A stretch of 64,000 nt of DNA, from positions 185,992,942 to 186,056,941 of the forward strand of contig CM022302.1 in the NCBI GenBank assembly GCA_011799875.1, written 5' to 3'. Positions 22,301-31,149 of the stretch are shown here, one piece after another (the stretch's first letter is position 1; every line of letters begins with the position of its first letter). Under the pieces are notes generated by a model. It was not told where the DNA came from. It searched no databases and worked only from the letters and a program-made list of their open reading frames with translations. This DNA comes from Thinopyrum elongatum. Its lineage: Eukaryota; Streptophyta; Magnoliopsida; Poales; Poaceae. The position numbers and the translations under genes are program-made.

Positions 22301-24799
22301 AGTTTATTTTCATACTTATTTGAAAATTTTCCGAACAACTTTTCTATACTATTTTCAAATTATGTGTTGATTTGAATCTTTTCAAAAATAGGGATTTGGA
22401 ATGAAGATAAAGACCTTCAAAAGTTTTGGAGTGCACATCGCCTACCTACACATGGAAGGCAAGCATTCTGAACCCTAGTATAATATTTGTCGTGTGTTGT
22501 TTTGATATGGCTACAACACCGAGCTGATTGGAAACATGTATTATTTCATGTGATGTTATGATCATGTCCCTGTGTGCATGATGGAAATTCCTTGCTGTTG
22601 GAATCGATATGCTGGTGACAGTATTCACCCTCGTATGCCTTTCATGCCTACCGGAAGGAATCCGGGAAAGTCTCTGTCTTGGGTGGACACAAGCTTGTTA
22701 CTGATATTTCGCTGAGACGGGTATATTCAGTAAGGCATGGTAAGGTATGATGAGTGGTGATTCTGTCTGTTGGGGTGAAATATATTTGTTATGCTAATCA
22801 TGCAGGAAATACCTAAACCTCCTAAGACGACCATAGATCGAGTCTTGTGCCAGTAACCCCCATACTTGCTTCGTGCTACCACTTGTCCCTGCCTTAGGTA
22901 GGGTATGGTTCAGTAAGTTGTCAACCCCTTTCTTAGCACACACCGTACAGAGAAGCCATGGTGGAAGATATCGGCTGCATCCGGTAGACATGCCACCTGG
23001 TCCGGGGGCATGGGTGTTTCCGGTTGGAGCCGAAGGGGTAGCTCCCCTAGTTTGCGCGCGTTATAAATTTTGTGATCCCATGCTAGTCGAGGTTGTAGCC
23101 TCCCCACTTAGAGTTTTGCTTAACAGGTGTCGAGGGTGATTCCAGACACCGGTAAGTTAAGCTGGTGTGTGCGGGTCAGGTGTGTTTTCAAGTAAAAGAC
23201 CATAAACGGAATTAGTCCCGATGGACTAAAGGAATCCGTTACTCGTGGGTAAAGAGTACACCCTCTGCAGAGATTATATCTATTCGAATAGCCGTGTCCA
23301 TGGTTAAGGACTACAGTCTGGGATGGGTCAAGTGTCGTTCTTAGTGTCGGTCTTCGGAGGAAAAAAAACTGCTATACCAGAACATTGATCAAGACATGTG
23401 ACATATGATGATTATGATTATTATTATTATGGACTAACCATTTGTATTATTTGAATTATTGAGTATCCCTGGGACGGTTCTACCTCCTGGATATTCACTG
23501 TGATTATTCTTTATAAGCCCTTTATGAGGTGTTGCTGAGACGCCCGACTGTGGAATGCTGATTATTTAATTTTCTTTATAAGCCCTTTATGTGGTGTCGC
23601 TCAGACGCCGACTGTGGCATGTCTTATATTATTATCCTTTCGAGGCGTCGCTTCAGACACCCGATCGGTTTATTTTATTCTTATTATCTAATTGCTTTTT
23701 CATATTTAATTCTGAATGGCCTGCTTGCATGCGGCATGAATTTTATTTCACGACTGGCTAAGTGATCATGAAAATATTTCAGAGCATGATTATCATCTGT
23801 TATATTATACCTGTGTTCATAATGTTTGCGAGTACATTCAAAGTACTCACTGGCTTGTCCCTGGCTATTGTCTTGGCCAGATTTCTCGCTTGGAGAGGAG
23901 CGCTGCGATGACAGCCCCGGAACCTAGGCAATGATGATAGCAGCATCGCGAGGATAGGGGTTATCCAGGTCAGCTGTTCCTGTGGGAAGTGGAGTCCCAT
24001 AGACGCTGATGATCCGCAAACCGCTTCCGCCATCATCCACAAGAAACCATTTGTTGTACTCATAGACCAGAATGGTCTTGTACTTCATATTTTGTATTTT
24101 TGCTTGGAATTTCTGTATCAAGTTTGTGTCTCATCAGCTAACAGTAATCCTGGGGCTGGTGAGCACAAGGACCATTTGCTGGGAAATTAATATCCTGGAA
24201 AACCGGTCCTGACAGTAATTTCAATCATTATCGCACTATGTCAGCCTCTTTAGTTCATTTCCTGATATCAACTAATTAATAGCTCATTTATTCATTTTCT
24301 TTGCCGGGCAGGGTTTGGCAAAGGTTCATCAAAGAGGTTACCGGCCCATGGAAACAAGAGCTGACATGGGTGCGACCCAGGGTACGTAATTAAGTAGTAC
24401 TAGCTACGTCCGCGCATCTCTTTAATTCTAGTTTCAATACCATTATCATGCTTGATTAATTATTATCTGATTGAATTCTATTCTCGTAAAGTGCATGAGG
24501 CAGGCACCGGGGAATAATTTATGTGCATACTACGTTTGCGAGAACATTTGCTTTATGACAGAAAGGAGCAGAAGTGCAAGAAATCTGGCGGTACGTAAAC
24601 ACAATTCACAATTCTTTTTATCATGATCTAATATATATACACACAACTAATAAATTCATATTGATCTCCTTCTTTAAAGATGATGGAGATGCAGGATAAG
24701 CTCCTACCAACGGACCGCATACGAGCACTTCAAGAGGAAATTGCGGGATTTTTGCTTGACTAGGTCATAGATCCCGAAGGAGAGTACCATTACACCTAA
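19400..24799 (+). pseudogene. Ulp1-like (C48) cysteine protease C-terminus of CACTA 1, split by a solo LTR
   Basis: Exons: 19400-about 19805 (VTVAQLLDIDVLPGF, with stops at 19643 and 19655), 19892-20071 (YGIGFIDPNNVNEGVW, TQPEIVFPYNF) and 20185-20294, with FHWILLIIEVDEGKVKVLDS. A 3.9-kb solo LTR follows, then 24311 onward (RFIKEVTGPWKQELTW), 24490-24591 with NNLCAYYVCENI, and 24680-24799 (DKLLPTDRIRALQEEI). The His of FHW, the Asp of VLDS and the Cys of LCAYYVC form the Ulp1/SUMO-protease triad order. Such proteases are known fusions in grass CACTA and MULE proteins. The triad is preserved but stops and the insertion disable the gene. Confidence 0.8.
20300..24214 (+). mobile_element. Solo LTR, 3915 bp, with 5-bp target duplication GTAAT
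   Basis: It starts TGTAACACCCCAAAAATTTG and ends CCGGTCCTGACA. GTAAT occurs on both sides (20295-20299 and 24215-24219), and removing the insertion rejoins the Ulp1 gene of CACTA 1. I find no polyprotein inside and no second copy of its own start, so it is best explained as one long LTR left after recombination. A TATA-like CTATTTAAGG lies at about 21597, near 1.3 kb from the start. The same offset is seen in the related LTR at 62699. Confidence 0.85.
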
Positions 24800-25042
24800 T
24801 GCCTGCATTTAATGATCTGCAAATTGTAGGAGAAATTGTATGTACCAAATTGTATATATATATGTGTATGCGCATATGGTCGTACGAGAAATTCTATGAT
24901 ATATGATTGGTTCTACGAGAAATTCTATTTCTATATGCATGATGTGTACAGTATGTAGTAGCGTAAAATATGTTTGAAATGAAAAGGAATTAAATGGAAA
25001 ACACAAAATTAAAAGGAAAAATAAAGCATAAACCACTAAACC

Positions 25043-25234
25043 CCAATACCTTTTAGTCCCGGTTGGTATCACCAACCGGGACTAATGGACCACCAGCCCC
25101 CGGCGCGGGCTCGTGCCACGTGGTGGGCCTTTGGTCCTGGGTCGTGGCAAACCGGGACTAAAGGGGGGGGGGCTTGGTGAACCGGGACTAAAGGCCCTTA
25201 CGAACCGGGACTAATGGCCAATTCTGCACTAGTG
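25043..25234 (+). repeat. Right subterminal zone and terminus of CACTA 1
   Basis: Four AACCGGGACTAA motifs lie within 170 bp, the first as an inverted pair with AGTCCCGGTTGGT. The terminus is GGCCAATTCTGCACTAGTG. Subterminal repeats of this kind are binding sites for the CACTA accessory protein in En/Spm-type elements. The three bases after the end are CTT; the left duplication is not visible. Confidence 0.85.
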
Positions 25235-25953
25235 CTTGCGGTGTAAAACCCTCCTCCTGCTTTGTGGTGGATTGGCCTCACGAGGAGGTTGAGGATGAAC
25301 TGGTACAGTGGATGAGTGACCTCGTGAGGGCTCGAGGGCTCGAGAGATGAGGGTGGAATGGATCCGATCCCCTAGAAGGTGGAATCTGGCCTACACATAT
25401 AGTGGCTTGGGTCTTCTTCCCTCATATCTGGCGGGAAGGGATCCCAAAACGGCCAATTTTGAGAGGGGACAAGGAGTACATCTTATCCCGATGAAAGGTG
25501 ATCTTTGCCTGCAAAGCTCCTGGTCGTGACGCAGAGGTGGGCTCAGCGATGATGTCCGTCCTACCGAGCTCGTGGTCTTCGTCTTGTTGCACCAGAATGG
25601 AAACCAATGGATGATTCCTTGGGAACCCGCATCTGTCCTTTGTCCCTTAGAACCGAAGGGGAAACTATCTTCTCTGCACCTGCTGGTGCCCATCTGGCCT
25701 TGGTTGTCATGGCTCACATCATCGCAGCCTCGTGAGGCTGGTTACCTGCATAGAAATCTCCGCTCCTCGGGAGGCAGGCTTAGAGAGCTCCTCCTCGGGA
25801 GGTCTTGATGTCGCCCTCCTCACGAGGCCGGGGGACCTCACGAGGGTCTTGTCTTGGAGGCGCTGCCGCTGCGCCGTACCAGGCCATCGATGGGCCCGCG
25901 TGCTGGGCCGCAGGCAGGCAGATTTGGGTACCCTCGATTCCAGAACACCGACA
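25235..25953 (-). repeat. LTR of element C, U5-side truncated by CACTA 1
   Basis: It contains GTAAAACCCTCCTCCTGCTTTG, the grass Gypsy U5 motif seen also at about 56706. It ends ACACCGACA at 25953, directly followed by the polypurine tract complement. The other end lies beyond the CACTA 1 insertion. Confidence 0.75.
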
Positions 25954-25970
25954 GTAGCCCCCGGGCCCAA
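25954..25970 (-). other. Polypurine tract of element C (complement)
   Basis: GTAGCCCCCGGGCCCAA adjoins the LTR end. On the element's coding strand this is a G-rich tract ending at the LTR, as in element B. Confidence 0.65.
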
Positions 25971-26193
25971 GGCACGCTCAGGCTGGCTTCGAGGCGAAGC
26001 CAAGGGGCAAGGGTGAAGTGCCGTGGGGCCCAATCGCCTGCGGGCCAGGCCCGATGCGTGGAGCATGACCAAGCGTGGACGCCTCCATTTCCCCACGTCG
26101 CCTCGGCAACCGTTCTGATTTGACAACAGCCTGATGCATGCAACAGGGCCATCATCGCTCGAAACACGGAGGGACGCCGGTTAGCCTTCACTT

Positions 26194-26207
26194 GCCTATA
26201 AAAGGGG
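26194..26207 (+). promoter_or_regulatory. TATA box of the antisense ORF in element C
   Basis: GCCTATAAAAGGGG, identical to the 14-mer before the element B ORF, lies about 82 bp before the ATG at 26279. Confidence 0.7.
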
Positions 26208-26278
26208 TGAAGGGGTGGGGCCCCCTAGCTCATCCTCGTCTTCTTGCTCTCCTATTTTGAACCTTTGTCTCGACAGCC

Positions 26279-27148
26279 ATGGCGCCAGTGAGAAGGTTTT
26301 CTGCCGCCAAGAAGGGAAAAGCCCTCATGGAGGGACCAGGCTCGCCGCCGCCCAAGAGGGGCCACAGCCGTCCCCGCAAGTACTCCGCAACACCGGCGGT
26401 GGTCCCCCGGGGGCGAGGGCGCACCCCCGTGAAGGCCGGCGCTACCTCCGGTAATCATGGAAAGGCTCGCTCCCACGCAGGCACCTGTAGTAGCCATAGC
26501 GGCCACGGCCAAGCGGGAAAGCTTGCGGCGGCCATCCGGCCGACCCGCCCACGATCCCACTTGGCCGACGTGGCCCAGGAGTTTGTGGTGTGGACGGAGA
26601 GGCCGGCGGCCACCTGGATCCAGCTCTCGCGCTTCTTCATGGAGGCGCTGCCAGCCAGAGGGCCTGCTGGCCTTTGGCTGGAGGGTGACGGCTTCTGCAG
26701 CAAGGCCTCGTGGGTGGAGGTCGAGGTCACCCCCACATGCTACATGTTCCTGAATCGTGGGTGGCAGATGTTCGGCTACCCTCGCGGCCTGCAGGGGAGG
26801 CGTACCCTCCACTTCAAGCACGATGGGGCGGCAATGTTCTTTGTCAGGATCTTCGGGGAGGATGGCAGACGTCTGGAGTGTTGCCCAGAGGGCGACGACG
26901 GCGATGGCGACCACCCCTCCGATGACGGCGGTCGGCGCGGCGGCGGCATCCTCGGTGGTGAACTTGCCCTTGGCGACGGCCGCGACACTTCTAGTAGCAG
27001 CGGCACCTCCTCCGAGGGAAGCACGAGCGACGACGACTACGATGAGCCACCACGTCGCCGCGACCGGACCAGGGAGGGCGGCGAGCCGCCGCGTCGCCGT
27101 GCCCCACTCGGGAGGACGTCAAGCCGCCACGCCACCGCGCCCCCGTGA
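26279..27148 (+). CDS. Antisense B3-like ORF of element C, 289 aa, uninterrupted
   Basis: The ATG is in a good context (GCCATGG) and follows the TATA box. The N-terminus (1-95) is basic and glycine/proline-rich. Residues 114-192 resemble a B3 fold: IQLSRFFMEALP, GLWLEGDG, WVEVEV, then MFLNRGWQMFGYPRGL, LHFK and FFVRIFG. The sequence pattern M-x-L-x-R-G-W, LHFK, [VI]FG and R-L-x-C-C is shared with the ORF at 11427-12092. Acidic and serine-rich residues fill about 204-250 and an arginine-rich tail follows. It is transcribed opposite to element C's pol. It may be a DNA-binding regulator encoded by the retrotransposon; the function is inferred from fold resemblance only. Confidence 0.7.
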   Translation: MAPVRRFSAAKKGKALMEGPGSPPPKRGHSRPRKYSATPAVVPRGRGRTPVKAGATSGNHGKARSHAGTCSSHSGHGQAGKLAAAIRPTRPRSHLADVAQEFVVWTERPAATWIQLSRFFMEALPARGPAGLWLEGDGFCSKASWVEVEVTPTCYMFLNRGWQMFGYPRGLQGRRTLHFKHDGAAMFFVRIFGEDGRRLECCPEGDDGDGDHPSDDGGRRGGGILGGELALGDGRDTSSSSGTSSEGSTSDDDYDEPPRRRDRTREGGEPPRRRAPLGRTSSRHATAPP

Positions 27149-27561
27149 ACCAGGAGGAGGACTCCGACTGAGCGTAGGCAGCGCCAGAGCCAGGCCTCAG
27201 GATTTGCAGTCCTCGTGAGGCCGCCTTTTTTTTACTTCATGCATTAAGAACCATAGGGAGCCCTGTGGGGGCGTATAATGAACTATGGCCTTGCGCCTTT
27301 ATGTTAGTGTTTTTCATTTCCTATTCTATCATTCATATTGCTACTAATTGAAAGGTTCTTGTCGATCGCGATTAGGGTAACTTAGCTTGGTGTGCTCGTG
27401 GCGGGTTCCTGCGTCGTGAGGGCGCGCTCCTTCGGAGCTTCGATCCCCTGCGTGCCTCTCCACTGGTACAACGAGGTGCTATACAAACATTTTTTAACCC
27501 CTTTCCACGACGGCGTTTGGAACCATCGCCAAGTGAGTGACTGCGATAGGGGGGTCCTTCC
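27149..27561. other. Spacer of element C up to the CACTA 4 insertion
   Basis: Non-coding sequence downstream of the antisense ORF. No recognisable domain. It resumes at 38595 after CACTA 4. Confidence 0.5.
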
Positions 27562-28156
27562 CACACGACCCAGAAACCATTGGGGATAGGGAGCTTTTAT
27601 GCATACAGTTGTCCCTATAAAACCATTTCTGATATCTCGAATATCCCAAACGCTTCATCCTTGCTACTCGTTTGTGCTTGCATTGCCATCGCAGTCAGAG
27701 TTCTGCGGTTTTACCTAAAACCAGGCACGTTCCAGGCACGGGAGTTTTCCAGGCACGTACCAAACTGGCTCTACGTTTATGATGCCTGGCACATCACAAA
27801 CAGTTCATGATTGTAAAACATGTACAATAGGTAGACAATCACACACATTTAGTTTTCCCACACCGTTTGTGATAGTGTCTGACATCACACACGCTTTGCA
27901 AACGGCAACTGTGTCCATTGTTACACACGTTTCCTCTCTGTGAACTGTGTCGGATTATGATGTATATCGCACATGCTGTGCTTTATAGACCGCGTGCGCC
28001 ATAATGACTTGCAGACCGTAACTTCACCCTAATTTAATTTCTGCTATTTAAAATTGTACCTAATTTGAACTTGAAAGTAGGCTATAGCTTTATTCATATC
28101 CATCAGGTTTAAACAACCAATGCATTATTCGATTCACGGGTACATATGTTCAAGAA

Positions 28157-28640
28157 TTACATAAGCACCAAATAAAGAATGATGAACCAGGGTTCTATAC
28201 TTGTACTATTACAGATGGTAAAGAAAGAGGCGACAGACATTCTGGTTGCTGAACAAGGTGAAGCGGAATGGCCATATTGTGCTCTCCTGGATGAAGAAGG
28301 CATGCACGACTCTAGTCCAACCCCTTGTGATGGCCAGCCGCTAATCATGTAGTTTGAGAGGTCATCTTGAGTAAATTGCTTTAGGATCCACTGCAAAGGA
28401 AAAAAGATTCACACATTGTCATCTAACACAACTCATTACGGACAGTAAAAAGAAGGCTACAGAGTTCTTACTTACCATCCTGCAGTTCACTGTTGTCTTG
28501 CATAAAGTGTAAACAAATAGTTCGATTGACATCTTTTGACCCATTTTAATAACAATCTTTATCAGTTTCCTCACTTGATGCTGGTTCATGAATATCTCAT
28601 TGCCCCATACGTACCTAAAAGCACCAAGTTAATATTAGAA
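28157..28640 (-). pseudogene. Two-exon gene fragment inside CACTA 4, unidentified
   Basis: The minus strand reads WGNEIFMNQHQVRKLIKI, KMSIELFVYTLCKTTVNC and a donor at about 28476, then QFTQDDLSNYMISGWPS and SVASFFTICNSTS in a second exon ending near 28157. I do not recognise the family with confidence; the second exon is faintly B3-like. It is too short to be complete. Confidence 0.35.
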
Positions 28641-29649
28641 GCTAAACAACAATTGCAAAATGATGTAGGACAACACTCCCTCCATCCCATTATATAAGAT
28701 TTTATTACATGTATATCTAGACATCATCAGAACATTAAGGTAACACTCTTCCTTGTTGCTATGTAGCCTGGGATTGCATATTTTGTCATTCAGTACAATG
28801 CATGTTGCTATGTAGCCTCAGATATATTAAATATGGCCCTAGTTAACCTACTGATAAATGGGTTACAGATATATTCAGTGAAATGTCTGATTCGATGATT
28901 AATCCCTTATCAGCCCCCAGGCTATATGGTACCAGCTACCGATATCCTGAACAGTGAGTACATATAAGCAATGCGATGAAACTAACCTTGATGGAAAACA
29001 ACACTGTTCTCAATATTGTCCTGTATGAGTACATATAAAGGCATGTTAAGCACAATAGGCTAAACATCAACCAAATATATCCATGGTAGACAACATAATC
29101 TACTAATGATAGCTTCAGTGTGCAAGTTTAATCACGCTAGTTAAGCAAAACAAGAAGTGGAAAGGTGTGTTAACTGCGGCAGGCATAACATTTAAAAACA
29201 AGCAAACAGTCATTCAAACTGGTATTGTGCAGGTCTAAAGTACACTAGTTATTGTTAAAAAAACAAAAAAGCATGTTAACTGCAACATCCTTAACAGCAA
29301 CCAAATATCGTAATTGATAGTGGTATTGTTGAAACTGTTATTTATGAAATTGAACTGCACGGCAAATAGTTGCACATATAGAGCATCACATTGTGAAGAA
29401 CTGAAATAAACAAGGCATAAGGCCATCTCTAGCTGACCCTTTAAAAGTTAACGGACTAAAACCCTTAGTGGATATATATACACTCCAGCAATTTTTGGCC
29501 GTTTCTAGTCGATCCCCTAAACTTAACGTTGTAAACGTCAATTTGATCAAATTCAAAGCAGGTTCAACCGAAAGTAGCATGCATTCAAACATAAACATAG
29601 ATAGTTTTGCATAACCGAACATAAAACATAAATTTAAACTAAGCTAAAC
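28641..29649. other. AT-rich interior of CACTA 4
   Basis: No coding domain. A partial MITE-like terminus (CTCCCTCCATCCCATTATA) is visible at about 28676-28696, apparently without its partner. Confidence 0.45.
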
Positions 29650-30425
29650 TACTTTCGGTTGAAGTGGAGGTTGAGCCAATCCTTCCTCGTCAGGTACGGT
29701 GTGCCGCGAGCCGAGTCCGGGCCGGTGCTGTCGTCGGGGTCGTTGGGGAAGACACTCCTTCACTCGTCGACGTCGATCTCCTCGTCCTCGCCGCCCACCT
29801 CACCGCCCTCCACGCCGCCGTCCTCGACGCCTTCGACCTCATCATTGGAGGAGAGCATGATAACCTCGCCGCCCTCTGCACTGGCAAATATCACCCGCTC
29901 CGCCTCCACAAGCTCCGGGTGCTGCCGGCGGAGCTCTTGCATGTAGACCTCGTCGGCGGCCTCGGCCTAGAGGCGCTCCCATGCCTCGCGGTCCTCCCGC
30001 GCCATAGCCGAGCTCACCACCCCTGGCTCCGGTGGAACAAGGTCGACCGGACGTGTGGCGAAGGGGACATTGAGCCTAGCCGCTGCGCCGTGGTAGCGGA
30101 CCTGTCAGCAGTCATACTCCATGGCCGCGAGCTCAGCCGTGTGGAAGCTACCGAGCCATCGGCGGGTGTGGGTCTCCCGACCCATAATCTCGGCGACCCA
30201 CGTCCCCCACCACCGCTGCCGGACCCCGAGGTAGGAACTCATCGGCGGCAAGGCCCGAGGGAGGACGGGGAAGTCCTCGAACCGGTGTAGGGGCTCGGCG
30301 GCGGGCGGATCGGGCGTCCGGTGACGGCGGATCGATAAAGAGCCCGTGAAGGATGACGGGGACACCTCGGCGGCCACCTCGCCGGCATCGGGCGAAGAGG
30401 ACGCAATAAACCTCTTTTTGGCCAT
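29650..30425 (-). pseudogene. AP2/ERF-like protein fragment in CACTA 4
   Basis: From ATG 30425, residues 63-105 read [18 protein letters not shown] and [18 protein letters not shown], the AP2/ERF core (Y-x-G-V-R, W-V-A-E-I, W-L-G, A-A...Y-D). TGA at 30102-30104 interrupts it, but the same frame continues with VRYHGAAARLNVPF, the end of an AP2 domain. An acidic tail follows with two more stops, ending TRKDWLNLHFNRK and a stop near 29650. AP2/ERF proteins bind GCC-box or DRE-type DNA in the nucleus. The tail is not typical of a host ERF, so this looks like a transposon-amplified derivative. It is inactive because of three nonsense codons. Confidence 0.7.
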
Positions 30426-30629
30426 TGGCTCCTCGAGCTCCCTGCACATAGGCAGAGGTTGAGGATGGAGGCGGCTGCGGCGGCGGCGGCTGCGGCGATG
30501 GCGGTGACCTACCAATGGTTTCGAGCGAGGGAGGGGTGGTGTGTGTCTGTTTTAGCGGAGGTTTTGGGGAGTGTGTGGTGTGTGTGGAGGGGCGTAAGGT
30601 GGTGTTTGAGGAAATACCGCGACAATTGA

Positions 30630-30850
30630 AAATTTTACTAGGCGGGAGTAAAATGTCGGGCTACTAAAAATTTGGATCAAGGGCGAGAAGATATTTTTTG
30701 AGATTGCGAGGGATGCAGAGGCGGGAGTAAAATGGCGGGGCAACTGAAAATTTGAATCAAGGGCGAGCAGATATTTTTGAGATTGCGAGGGATGCAGAGG
30801 CGGGAGTAAAATGCCGGGGCTACTGAAAATTTGAATCAAGGGATTGAAGG
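30630..30850. repeat. Tandem repeat, about 86-bp unit, about 2.5 copies
   Basis: Units share GGCGGGAGTAAAATG, TTGAATCAAGGGCGAG and GATATTTTTGAGATTGCGAG. It lies upstream (5') of the AP2-like fragment. Confidence 0.75.
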
Positions 30851-31149
30851 AGAGCGGGAGTAACAGACATCGCACATGGTCCGCACATACTAATCGTGTG
30901 CTATCAAACATTAAAACCTTCCAGGCGGTAGATATTTTTGAGATTATGAGGTAGTAGATATTTTCAAGACCGGGAGGCAAGCCTCGTGGAGCCCAATCTA
31001 CTGTGCTGATGTGAGTGACTGCAGTGCATGGGCGTGGCACACGGGTAGTCTGACCGAACCGTGTCTATTGCATACCCAATCGCAGATGGTTTCTACATCC
31101 AACTCGTGTGCTGTTTATAAATTTGGCAAAAAGAATAACACGGGAGAGG

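Larger units (their letters stand above)
13570..25234 (+). mobile_element. CACTA transposon 1, 3' part with right terminus
   Basis: It opens inside the C-terminal part of its first gene, directly after the LTR of element B. It continues through a repeat-rich spacer and a second multi-exon gene (about 16528-24799), and ends at GGCCAATTCTGCACTAGTG (25216-25234), the reverse complement of a CACTAGTG terminus. The subterminal zone carries repeated AACCGGGACTAA motifs. The left terminus and most of the transposase gene lie outside the window. It carries a solo LTR (20300-24214). The right end lies in the LTR of element C. Confidence 0.85.

Noticed and set aside
26252..26914. 220-aa minus-strand frame opposite the B3-like ORF
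   Set aside because: A GC-rich shadow of the plus-strand ORF; no domain and no TATA box on that strand.
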